From: Candidatus Collierbacteria bacterium RIFOXYD1_FULL_40_9
Lineage (GTDB): Bacteria > Patescibacteriota > Microgenomatia > UBA1400 > MFAQ01
Length of the DNA stretch: 14,754 nt
Direction: 5' to 3'
Assembly (NCBI GenBank): GCA_001776275.1
Contig: MFAQ01000041.1
Span: forward strand, 39,257 to 54,010
Part shown: positions 7,274 to 13,403 of the stretch, piece by piece
How positions within the stretch are numbered: position 1 is the first letter of the stretch
How the letters are laid out: every line of letters begins with the position of its first letter
The notes under the pieces: generated by a model
What the model saw: only the letters and a program-made list of their open reading frames with translations
What the model was told of the DNA's origin: nothing
The model's database searches: none
Translations under genes and position numbers: made by a program

Positions 7274-9084
7274 TGGGTAAATTTATAAATATAATTTTTA
7301 TTTTTTTCTTTTGCTTTTTTTTCTCGTCTCTTCAAAATCCAATCTTTGCCATAACCAAGTTTGATACCAAATATCAGGTTTATTACAAAGTCGAAGAAAA
7401 CGGCAATACCAAAGTAACCTTTGTCATAAACCAAAAAAATAATCTCTCGGTTGTTTACGCAACAGAATATGGCATTAGTTTAAACGAGACTAGAATAAAC
7501 AACCTAAAGATTCTAGACGAGGGTGTATCTATCGCAAACCCCAATGTCGTTAAAAGTCAAAACCAAACTATAATTTCGTTTCCTTTTGCAAATAAAGTTG
7601 TAGGGAAAAATCAAACTCGAAACTTCACCATTGAATACGAAACAACTGATATCGTCAGCAAGCAGGGTAGTACCTGGCAAATCAACATTCCAAGATTCGA
7701 AAGTAACGAAAGCATCTCTGAACAAACTGCAATTCTAAGTTTGCCAGAAAATTTTCCGCAACCCGCTTACATCGATCCAAAGCCGGACATTGTAAACAAT
7801 AACACCTACTATTTTAGTAGCAAAAGCATGGCCAACAAACCCATTAGTGCCATTTTTGGCAAAGCTCAGTATTACAAAGGTAAAATTAATTATCAGCTTC
7901 AAAACGAACAAAGCACAAAGTTGACAAAAAGTATTACCTTGATTCCGAACACTTCCTATCAAACTGTCTTTTATGAATCAATTTCTCCGATGCCAGATAG
8001 TGTTTCTGAGGATCAAGATGGAAACTTGCTAGCATACTATTCTCTAAAACCTGGCCAAACAATTAACATAACAGCCAACTTAAATATTCAAACCAACTTT
8101 CAACCAAACTCGCCCCGCAGCCCAATTTCAGACCAAAAGTACACAGAAAATAACCAAATATGGAACTACGACCACAGTGCTTTTACCACCCCAGAAATCA
8201 AAAGCTTAAACAACCCCAAAGCAATCTACGACTATGTTACCAACAAACTAAAATACGACTATCAAAAAATAAACGAGGCGGGAACAGTTAGGCAACCGGC
8301 AAGTGATATCCTAAGCAACTACCAAAGTGCTATCTGTACTGATTTTACTGATTTATTCGTCACACTAGCAAGAAAGGTGGGTATACCAGCAAGGGAATTA
8401 GAAGGCTATGCAATTTCCGATAACCAGGACCTAAAGCCTATTTCCAGCAAAATAGATTTATTACACGCCTGGCCAGAGTACTTCGATAAAGATAAAAAAC
8501 TTTGGATCCAAGTAGACCCTACATGGGCAAACACCACCAAAGGTTTGGATTATTTTTCTAAACTTGATTTTAATCACATAGTCTTTGCTATACATGGCCT
8601 TACTCCCCTAGAACCAATACCAGCTGGTGGTTTTAAAAATGCCAATAACAAAGAAAAACAAATTCAGATAATACCAAGCAAAGAGGTTGTCTTTCCAAAC
8701 TCCACACCAGTACCGACTCTTACTCCAGACAAAATTAATAGTGCCAAGTTAACCTTTAAAAATGAACAAGGTGTTTATTTTTATGGTCAGGCAGAGGTTG
8801 TTGAAAATAGCTATTTGAAACCGCTAGTACAAGCACTAATTATTCCACCATACTCCAAAGCAGAAATCACTATTAAAACCAAGCCAATCAGCTTTTTCGA
8901 CACAAACGGCTCTAAGTCTATAATAATCATCAATGGACAACAACACGAAATCCAAACCACAACCGAGCAAACCACATCGCCTTTCTTTCTTGCCGCTTCT
9001 GGAATCCTTTTGGGAACAATTACCCTCATTGCCAGGAGTTTACTTCTTCGAAAACTCAAAAAAAGAACCTCTCTACATAGGTAA
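7273..9084 (+). CDS. Exported, membrane-anchored transglutaminase-like (cysteine protease fold) protein
   Basis: The 603-aa product has an N-terminal hydrophobic signal or anchor (residues 4-26, ending near IFA), a long beta-rich ectodomain, a transglutaminase-like core and a C-terminal membrane helix (about 571-592) followed by a basic tail (RKLKKR). The core shows the expected Cys-His-Asp triad: Cys355 in SAICTDFTDLFVTLARKVGIPAR, His398 in LLHAWPEYF and Asp415 in WIQVDPTW. The family includes transglutaminases, peptidases and amidases acting on cell-surface proteins, but the substrate cannot be read from sequence. A Thr/Pro-rich linker (about 475-488) separates the core from the juxtamembrane domain. 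The start ATG overlaps the uvrA stop codon. The last 152 bases also encode the N-terminus of UvrC in another frame and contain the uvrC promoter. A link to DNA repair is not implied; the position may simply reflect compaction. Confidence 0.9.
   Translation: MGKFINIIFIFFFCFFFSSLQNPIFAITKFDTKYQVYYKVEENGNTKVTFVINQKNNLSVVYATEYGISLNETRINNLKILDEGVSIANPNVVKSQNQTIISFPFANKVVGKNQTRNFTIEYETTDIVSKQGSTWQINIPRFESNESISEQTAILSLPENFPQPAYIDPKPDIVNNNTYYFSSKSMANKPISAIFGKAQYYKGKINYQLQNEQSTKLTKSITLIPNTSYQTVFYESISPMPDSVSEDQDGNLLAYYSLKPGQTINITANLNIQTNFQPNSPRSPISDQKYTENNQIWNYDHSAFTTPEIKSLNNPKAIYDYVTNKLKYDYQKINEAGTVRQPASDILSNYQSAICTDFTDLFVTLARKVGIPARELEGYAISDNQDLKPISSKIDLLHAWPEYFDKDKKLWIQVDPTWANTTKGLDYFSKLDFNHIVFAIHGLTPLEPIPAGGFKNANNKEKQIQIIPSKEVVFPNSTPVPTLTPDKINSAKLTFKNEQGVYFYGQAEVVENSYLKPLVQALIIPPYSKAEITIKTKPISFFDTNGSKSIIIINGQQHEIQTTTEQTTSPFFLAASGILLGTITLIARSLLLRKLKKRTSLHR
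8897..8924 (+). promoter_or_regulatory. Internal promoter of uvrC
   Basis: TCGACA (8897-8902) and a perfect TATAAT (8919-8924) are 16 bases apart, inside the coding sequence of the transglutaminase-like gene. The ATG at 8933 starts 8 bases after the -10, matching the leaderless geometry seen at uvrA and secG and favouring this ATG as the uvrC start. Confidence 0.6.
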
Positions 9085-10264
9085 ATCGATAAACCTAAGA
9101 TCTAGACTAAAACAGCACTACGAAGGCTACCAGACAAACACTTCAAAGTCTGCACTTTTCATCCCTCAAACAAAGACAATTTACTACAAGATATTCAGTA
9201 ACGATATTCAGGCCATCATTGCTGAAAGTAACTATATAAAAACATTTAGTCCCAAATATAACTCTATTCAAAAAGATGGCAAAAGTAATCTCTATATTGT
9301 TTTTACCAATCCTCCTGAGACAAAAGTTGTTTTTAGTAGGGCAACCGACATCCAGCAGTTTAACCTTGACGACTACAACAAACAAGTTTTTGGACCATAT
9401 ACATCAGCCAGTATTGCCACAATTCTCCAAAAGCAAATCCGCAAAACTTTTGGTCTTTGTCTTAAACCATTCAACAGCCAAAACAAAGCCTGCTTCAATT
9501 ACCATCTTAAGCAGTGCCCTGGAGCTTGCTGCAGAGAAATAAGTATAAGTGACTATCAAAAAAGACTTGGACTTGCCAAAAAATTCCTCTCGGGCGAGTT
9601 TACTGATCTAAGAAAGCATTATCTGAGGGAAATTAAAAAAAACTCCTCGACGCAAAACTACGAAACTGCTTCCAGATTAAAATATGAGTATCAAAAATTA
9701 CAAGAAGTTTTGGACTCCGGCAACATTAATTTACTTCTTAAACTTTCAGAGTCGGTACCCAACACTCAAAACAAAATTAACTTAACTCTCAACCACCCAA
9801 AGCTGAACAGTACACCACACCGAATAGAGTGTTTTGATCTTGCTCATTTACAAGGAAATAACTATGTTGGGGCAATGACCGTTATGGAGGATGGTTTTTT
9901 GAAAAAATCCGAATATCGCCTTTTTCATGTCAATGACTCTACTTCGGACCCATATGCCATGAAAGAAATAATTACAAGAAGACTTCAACATTCAAACTGG
10001 AAAATTCCTGACCTTATTATTCTCGATGGCGGCAAGCCTCAACTCAATATCGTTTTGCCAGTGACACCCCCAGAAATTGCCGTAGTTGCCTTGGCAAAAA
10101 AAAGAGAAACCTTAATCTACTACGACGCTCAAAACAAAATTAGACAACTGAATCTTAATTTAGATGATCCGGTCTTAAATCAGTTAATTTTACTTCGAAA
10201 TGAAGCTCACCGGTTTGGAAATAATTTCCATCGTAAGCAACGAGGAAAAACGATGTTAATATAA
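8933..10264 (+). CDS. uvrC: UvrABC system protein C (dual-incision nuclease), short form lacking HhH domain
   Basis: UvrC cuts the damaged strand on both sides of the lesion bound by UvrB. The 443 residues carry an N-terminal GIY-YIG nuclease (PGVYFF at 34-39, LYIGKSINLRSRL at 47-59, catalytic Glu98 in AESNYIK), four cysteines (176, 187, 195, 199) with spacing x10-x7-x3 that closely matches the iron-sulfur cysteines of E. coli UvrC, a UVR domain (about 238-263) for UvrB contact, and an RNase H-like nuclease with Asp302 (ECFDLAH), Asp339 (SDPYAM), Asp365 (ILDGGKPQ) and His426 (EAHRF). The protein ends just after this domain, so the C-terminal (HhH)2 DNA-binding domain of the ~600-aa classical enzyme is missing. 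The start overlaps the upstream gene by 152 bases. The ATG at 8933 fits the promoter; an in-frame TTG at 8990 is the alternative. Confidence 0.93.
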   Translation: MDNNTKSKPQPSKPHRLSFLPLLESFWEQLPSLPGVYFFENSKKEPLYIGKSINLRSRLKQHYEGYQTNTSKSALFIPQTKTIYYKIFSNDIQAIIAESNYIKTFSPKYNSIQKDGKSNLYIVFTNPPETKVVFSRATDIQQFNLDDYNKQVFGPYTSASIATILQKQIRKTFGLCLKPFNSQNKACFNYHLKQCPGACCREISISDYQKRLGLAKKFLSGEFTDLRKHYLREIKKNSSTQNYETASRLKYEYQKLQEVLDSGNINLLLKLSESVPNTQNKINLTLNHPKLNSTPHRIECFDLAHLQGNNYVGAMTVMEDGFLKKSEYRLFHVNDSTSDPYAMKEIITRRLQHSNWKIPDLIILDGGKPQLNIVLPVTPPEIAVVALAKKRETLIYYDAQNKIRQLNLNLDDPVLNQLILLRNEAHRFGNNFHRKQRGKTMLI

Positions 10265-10271
10265 AATAGGC

Positions 10272-10685
10272 ATGAAGATTTTTCTACGTCACATATTCGT
10301 AAATTTTGTAGCCTTTTATCTTTTGGGTGTTTCTTATCCCGGTCTTCAGGTGGATCTAAATACCAAAACTTTATTGACAGCCTCAATAATTTGGTTTTTA
10401 TTAAACAAGATCATTAAACCTATAATAAAATTACTTTTATTACCTATTAATTTAATTACCTTAAATCTCTTTACTTGGCTAATTGGGCTGATTACTCTTT
10501 TCTTACTTCAAATTTTTGCCGATGGCATCAGTGTCAAAAGTTTCCAGTTTCAAGGCCTAGACTTTTACGGCTTCATAATTCCGGCCTTTTTTGTCAATCT
10601 GTTTTTTTCCTATATCATCACATCAGTGCTACTAAACTGGATTCATTCAGCTATTTTTTGGCTATTTCGAAAAGACACTGAGTAA
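10272..10685 (+). CDS. Small membrane protein of the PF04020 (phage holin superfamily IV / YvlD-like) type
   Basis: The 137-residue hydrophobic protein has four predicted membrane helices (about 8-22, 32-48, 62-82 and 99-121). The conserved KPIIKLLLLPINLITLNLF segment (49-67) after the second helix is typical of the bacterial family annotated as phage holin family protein or YvlD. Despite that name, members are common chromosomal inner-membrane proteins of unknown role, and nothing phage-like surrounds this gene. The ATG lies 7 bases after the uvrC stop; no good Shine-Dalgarno is visible, and an AT-rich TATAAAAT stretch directly upstream could serve as a -10 box for a near-leaderless start. 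It is probably also co-transcribed with uvrC. Confidence 0.85.
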   Translation: MKIFLRHIFVNFVAFYLLGVSYPGLQVDLNTKTLLTASIIWFLLNKIIKPIIKLLLLPINLITLNLFTWLIGLITLFLLQIFADGISVKSFQFQGLDFYGFIIPAFFVNLFFSYIITSVLLNWIHSAIFWLFRKDTE

Positions 10686-10691
10686 ATAGAT

Positions 10692-10697
10692 TATAAT
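10692..10697 (+). promoter_or_regulatory. -10 box of secG (likely leaderless)
   Basis: A perfect TATAAT ends 7 bases before the secG ATG at 10705, the same geometry as at uvrA and uvrC. No convincing -35 is visible. Confidence 0.5.
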
Positions 10698-10704
10698 CAA
10701 GCAT

Positions 10705-10923
10705 ATGAATATTGGCTTAGTCCTTCAAATTGTCGTTTCTTTACTGCTTATTGTTCTTATAACACTCCAGTCAAGGGACTCATCTTTAGGTTCTGGTTTC
10801 AGTTCAACCCAAAAAGGCTTTCACACCAAGAGAGGGCCAGAAAAGATTCTCTATTTGGCAACCATATTTACCAGTCTCATCTTTCTTGGACTTTCTTTCT
10901 TAAACATTACGATTTGGAAATAA
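10705..10923 (+). CDS. secG: Preprotein translocase subunit SecG
   Basis: SecG is the small accessory subunit of the SecYEG channel and assists SecA-driven export. The 72-residue product has the family's two-helix layout: TM1 at about 3-21, the cytoplasmic loop with LQSRDSSLGSGFSSTQKGFHTKRGPEK, and TM2 at about 48-69. The LQSR...GSGF...RG.EK pattern is characteristic. The start ATG follows TATAAT by 7 bases. Its stop codon is one base from the GTG of the solute-binding protein gene, so the two are almost certainly co-transcribed. Confidence 0.93.
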   Translation: MNIGLVLQIVVSLLLIVLITLQSRDSSLGSGFSSTQKGFHTKRGPEKILYLATIFTSLIFLGLSFLNITIWK

Positions 10924-10924
10924 G

Positions 10925-12247
10925 GTGAGTAAGCTTCGGGAAAAAATCTGGCTTTTAAGTGGCTTCACCAAAAAATATGGTGGGATAGTTCTCTTTAGTC
11001 TTTTGGTAACAGTTGCTTCAATTTTTGCAATCAGTAAAGTCCTTTCCAAGCTTCCAAAAAATAAGCAAAATGTTCGAGTTGGTATTGTAGGTCAATTTAA
11101 CTCTAACCAACTACCACAAAGAATCCTCAATGTCCTAAGTGCCGGTCTAATAAGTTTTAATTCTCAATTAGAACCAATACCTAACATTGCCGAAAATTGG
11201 ACCGTCTCAGAAGACGGCCGCACTTACACCTTTAAGCTATTTCCAGATAAAAAATGGTCAAATGGCCAACTACTGACAGCAAACGATGTTCGGATTTCTA
11301 TCCCAAATATCAAAATCCAAGCCCCTGACAATTACACCCTTAGTTTTCAAATTCCAACCAAGTTTTCTCCGTTTGTTTCACTTTTAAACATTCCGCTAGT
11401 TAGTAAAGACTCAAAAGTTGCTGGCGACTACAACATAAAACTTAAACAAAGAACTAGTGGGGTCATCACTCAGGTTATTTTAGAATCTTCACAAAATCAA
11501 ATCACCTTTCAAACTTATCCAACAGCCAGACAAGCACTTACAGCATACAAACTCGGTCAAGTTGATACAGTCTTAGATCTACCAAGTGACTTGATTGCTG
11601 AAGCCAACGGTTTTGGACAAGTTACAAGTTTCCCAAATCTGTCACAAACAGTTTTACTCATTTTTAATCAGACAGACCCCAATCTAAAAGAAAAGCAGGT
11701 TAGACAATCTATTGCTTACATGCTCAAAGATAAAAGTTTTGGTGAAAAAGAAAGTCTCACCACTATAAACCCTCTTTCTTGGGGATACAACCCTGTAGTT
11801 AAAACCTATGCCTTTAACCCACAACGAGCGAAGGAGTTAACCAAAAGCAAAATAGCTCTGGAATTATCAACTAGCCCTGAACTGCTAAAAATAGCAGAAA
11901 ACATCAAAACTCAACTTGATTCCGACATCTTCGAAATAAACATAAAGGTGGTAACTTCAACTCCAGAACAATTTCAACTTTTTCTTACAAACTTTAATAT
12001 CCCTACTGACCCAGATCAATATCGAGAGTGGCACTCCACTCAAAGCACAAACATTGGGCGTGGAAACGACGAAAAAATAGACAAGTTGCTAGAGGACGGG
12101 CGCATTATTACTGATCAGAAACAAAGAAAGGCTATTTACTTCGATTTCCAAAAAACTTTTGCAGAAGAACTCCCAGCCATTCCTCTTTTTCATCCCACAA
12201 CCTTTAACCTTACTAGAAAACCAGAACAACTAGAATTATTTAAATAG
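10925..12247 (+). CDS. Family-5 (OppA/DppA-like) solute-binding protein, N-terminally membrane-anchored
   Basis: Family-5 binding proteins capture peptides or similar ligands for ABC importers. The 440-residue product has one N-terminal membrane helix (about 19-38) with no lipobox cysteine, so it is likely anchored by the uncleaved helix. The ectodomain begins NVRVGIVGQFN and shows typical SBP_bac_5 landmarks: LSAGLISFNSQLEPIPNIAENWTVSEDGRTYTFKLFPDKKWSNGQLLTANDV near the start, the VRQSIAYML segment in the middle, and a C-terminal YFDFQKTFAEELPAIPLFHP. At 440 residues it is shorter than classical OppA (about 520-540). No permease or ATPase gene is present, so an import role is not established. 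The GTG start lies one base after the secG stop. The stop is two bases from the convergent tRNA-Leu gene, with no terminator visible. Confidence 0.88.
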   Translation: MSKLREKIWLLSGFTKKYGGIVLFSLLVTVASIFAISKVLSKLPKNKQNVRVGIVGQFNSNQLPQRILNVLSAGLISFNSQLEPIPNIAENWTVSEDGRTYTFKLFPDKKWSNGQLLTANDVRISIPNIKIQAPDNYTLSFQIPTKFSPFVSLLNIPLVSKDSKVAGDYNIKLKQRTSGVITQVILESSQNQITFQTYPTARQALTAYKLGQVDTVLDLPSDLIAEANGFGQVTSFPNLSQTVLLIFNQTDPNLKEKQVRQSIAYMLKDKSFGEKESLTTINPLSWGYNPVVKTYAFNPQRAKELTKSKIALELSTSPELLKIAENIKTQLDSDIFEINIKVVTSTPEQFQLFLTNFNIPTDPDQYREWHSTQSTNIGRGNDEKIDKLLEDGRIITDQKQRKAIYFDFQKTFAEELPAIPLFHPTTFNLTRKPEQLELFK

Positions 12248-12249
12248 TG

Positions 12250-12331
12250 TGGGCGGGGGGGGACTTGAACCCCCAAGAGTTTCCTCATACGCTTCTGAGA
12301 CGTACGCGTCTGCCAGTTTCGCCACCCGCCC
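12250..12331 (-). tRNA. tRNA-Leu (anticodon CAG)
   Basis: On the minus strand a perfect 7-bp acceptor stem (GGGCGGG/CCCGCCC) encloses a Leu-type D arm (GGCAGACGC), an anticodon arm TACGT-CTCAGAA-GCGTA, a long class II variable arm and a GGTTCAAGT T-loop. The loop gives anticodon CAG, reading CUG codons. The discriminator is A. CCA is not encoded; the next bases are CA. It runs against the solute-binding protein gene and divergently from tRNA-Phe. Confidence 0.95.
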
Positions 12332-12364
12332 AACAAATCTATTTTCTCACAAATGCCCAACGCT

Positions 12365-12373
12365 TGATATAAT
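12365..12373 (+). promoter_or_regulatory. Extended -10 promoter of tRNA-Phe
   Basis: TGATATAAT is a perfect extended -10 (TGnTATAAT), 11 bases before the first base of tRNA-Phe. It lies in the short gap between the divergent tRNA-Leu(CAG) and tRNA-Phe genes. Confidence 0.65.
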
Positions 12374-12384
12374 TGAAAGCGAAT

Positions 12385-12457
12385 GCCAGGATAGCCAAGG
12401 TGGTCACGGCGGGAGTCTGAAAAACTTCAGATGTGTGTTCAACTCACACTCCTGGCA
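12385..12457 (+). tRNA. tRNA-Phe (anticodon GAA)
   Basis: The acceptor stem GCCAGGA/TCCTGGC is perfect. The anticodon arm GGAGT-CTGAAAA-ACTTC gives GAA, and the T arm GTGTG-TTCAACT-CACAC is intact. Length is 73 with discriminator A; CCA is not encoded and the following bases are CA. Confidence 0.93.
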
Positions 12458-12464
12458 CATTGTT

Positions 12465-12473
12465 TGTTAAAAT
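12465..12473 (+). promoter_or_regulatory. Extended -10 promoter of tRNA-Gly
   Basis: TGTTAAAAT lies 9 bases upstream of tRNA-Gly. The same TTTGTTAAAATA string is found upstream of tRNA-Gln, which supports a promoter role. Confidence 0.55.
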
Positions 12474-12482
12474 AAAGTCGTT

Positions 12483-12556
12483 GCGGGAATAGCTCAGTTG
12501 GCTAGAGCGTCTCCTTGCCAAGGAGAAGGTCGAGGGTTCGAGTCCCTTTTCCCGCT
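12483..12556 (+). tRNA. tRNA-Gly (anticodon GCC)
   Basis: The acceptor stem GCGGGAA/TTCCCGC is perfect. The D arm is canonical (TAGCTCAGTTGGCTAGAGC), the anticodon arm TCTCC-TTGCCAA-GGAGA gives GCC, and the T-loop reads GGTTCGAGTCC. The discriminator is T, as is usual for bacterial tRNA-Gly; the next bases are CA, so CCA is not encoded. Confidence 0.96.
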
Positions 12557-12565
12557 CATTTTTTT

Positions 12566-12626
12566 ACCATTTTACGAAAATGGTAGACGCATACACCATG
12601 AGATGTTATATTTGCCTTAGTGGCCA
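12566..12626 (+). pseudogene. Degenerate tRNA-Leu(GAG)-like 5' remnant
   Basis: The segment CGAAAATGGTAGACGCATAC resembles a tRNA-Leu D arm (TGGTAGACGC is typical). It is followed by a TGAG anticodon-like stretch and GCC-TTAGT-GGC, which resembles a class II variable-arm stem. It aligns with only small gaps to the 5' two-thirds of the intact tRNA-Leu(GAG) at 13239. The anticodon stem is poorly paired and no T arm follows, so it would not be functional. The downstream end runs into the homing endonuclease gene. The call rests on similarity judged by eye. Confidence 0.35.
12604..12612 (+). promoter_or_regulatory. Extended -10 promoter of the homing endonuclease gene
   Basis: TGTTATATT fits TGnTATAaT with one mismatch and ends 7 bases before the GTG at 12620. 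This is the same leaderless geometry as at uvrA, uvrC and secG, and supports both the GTG start and independent expression. Confidence 0.45.
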
Positions 12627-13273
12627 AAAGTATAATATTAACCAAATGGTCTCCAAATCTAGCTTATGCAGTGGGTCTTTTAACAACTGATGGTAGCTTG
12701 TCTAAAGATAGAAGACATGTAGATTTCACTTCCAAAGATATAGAGCAAATTCAAAACCTCAAAACTGCACTAAATATTCGAAGCAAAATTGGGCAAAAAA
12801 AGTCTGGTTCGGGGAAAATCAGTTACAGAGTACAGATAGGAAATGTTGTTTTTTATAACTTTCTTATCTCAATTGGATTATATCCAAATAAAACAAAAAC
12901 TCTTGGAGTTATAAAAATTCCAAATGAGTTCTTTTTTGACTTTCTAAGAGGACATTTTGACGGAGACGGGACATTTTACGCATACAAGGATAATAGATGG
13001 AAAAACTCACACATGCACTATATGTGTTTTTGCTCAGCCAGCAAAGATCATATAAAGTGGATTAGGGTAAAAATTAACGAACTGTTGAGCATAAAAGGAA
13101 GTTTGGTTAAGGCAAAAAACAACTCTGCTTATCAACTAAAATATGCTAAAAAAGAATCAAGTACTCTAATTAGTCATATATATTATAATAATCAAGTAAT
13201 TTGTTTAAAAAGAAAGCTAAACAATGTTACACAAATCTGCGCGGGTGGTGAAATGGTATACACGTACGCTTGA
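12620..13273 (+). CDS. LAGLIDADG homing endonuclease (two-motif), ORF overlaps tRNA-Leu(GAG)
   Basis: LAGLIDADG endonucleases cleave long specific DNA sites and spread their own gene by repair-driven copying; some act as RNA maturases. The 217-residue product has both helices of a monomeric enzyme: LAYAVGLLTTDGS (residues 14-26, acidic Asp24) and FFDFLRGHFDGDGTF (105-119, acidic Asp116). The typical end of the second domain, YYNNQVICLKRK, falls at about 188-199. The last 11-12 residues are encoded by the first 35 bases of tRNA-Leu(GAG), and the TGA stop is formed in its anticodon loop. The tail is therefore probably an accident of insertion rather than part of the fold. Start GTG is chosen because it follows a -10-like box by 7 bases and leaves the usual short lead into motif 1. 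No intron reading is required, since the flanking tRNA genes are intact. Confidence 0.88.
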   Translation: MAKSIILTKWSPNLAYAVGLLTTDGSLSKDRRHVDFTSKDIEQIQNLKTALNIRSKIGQKKSGSGKISYRVQIGNVVFYNFLISIGLYPNKTKTLGVIKIPNEFFFDFLRGHFDGDGTFYAYKDNRWKNSHMHYMCFCSASKDHIKWIRVKINELLSIKGSLVKAKNNSAYQLKYAKKESSTLISHIYYNNQVICLKRKLNNVTQICAGGEMVYTYA

Positions 13274-13319
13274 GGTGCGTATGCCGCAAGGCGTGGAGGT
13301 TCAAGTCCTCTCCCGCGCA
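13239..13319 (+). tRNA. tRNA-Leu (anticodon GAG)
   Basis: The acceptor stem GCGCGGG/CCCGCGC is perfect. The anticodon arm TACGC-TTGAGGT-GCGTA gives GAG, the class II variable arm contains GCC-GCAA-GGC, and the T-loop reads GGTTCAAGTCC. The discriminator is A, followed by CA. Its 5' 35 bases double as the end of the homing endonuclease frame. The promoter would have to lie within that gene; TGTTACACA at 13225-13233 is a weak extended -10 candidate. tRNA-Val follows after 4 bases, so the two are co-transcribed. Confidence 0.94.
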
Positions 13320-13323
13320 CATC

Positions 13324-13397
13324 GGACTCTTAGCTCAGTTGGTTAGAGCGCCTCGTTTACATCGAGGAGGTCGCAGGTTCGATTCCTGCAGGGTCCA
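13324..13397 (+). tRNA. tRNA-Val (anticodon TAC)
   Basis: The acceptor stem GGACTCT/AGGGTCC pairs with one T-G. The D arm is canonical, the anticodon arm CCTCG-TTTACAT-CGAGG gives TAC, and the T arm GCAGG-TTCGATT-CCTGC is perfect. The discriminator is A; the following bases are CA and no CCA is encoded. The next CDS starts 7 bases downstream. Confidence 0.96.
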
Positions 13398-13403
13398 CAA
13401 TAA

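Noticed and set aside
9276..9542. 88-codon + strand frame inside uvrC
   Set aside because: Shadow frame of well-conserved UvrC coding sequence that includes the cysteine cluster.
10272..10685. Prophage interpretation from the holin-family label
   Set aside because: PF04020 proteins are common chromosomal membrane proteins and no lysis, structural or other phage genes are nearby.
12249..12470. Open + strand frame of 73 codons
   Set aside because: It lies across antisense tRNA-Leu(CAG) and sense tRNA-Phe, and its product has no protein-like features.
12565..12585. TACCATTTT-ACG-AAAATGGTA hairpin as a terminator after tRNA-Gly
   Set aside because: The T-run lies before the stem on the + strand and an A-run follows on the minus strand, so neither direction has terminator layout; half of it also overlaps the tRNA-like remnant.
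12620..13273. Endonuclease lying inside a group I or archaeal-type tRNA intron
   Set aside because: Both flanking functional tRNA genes are complete and uninterrupted, and the 5' tRNA-like fragment does not pair with the 3' half of tRNA-Leu(GAG).
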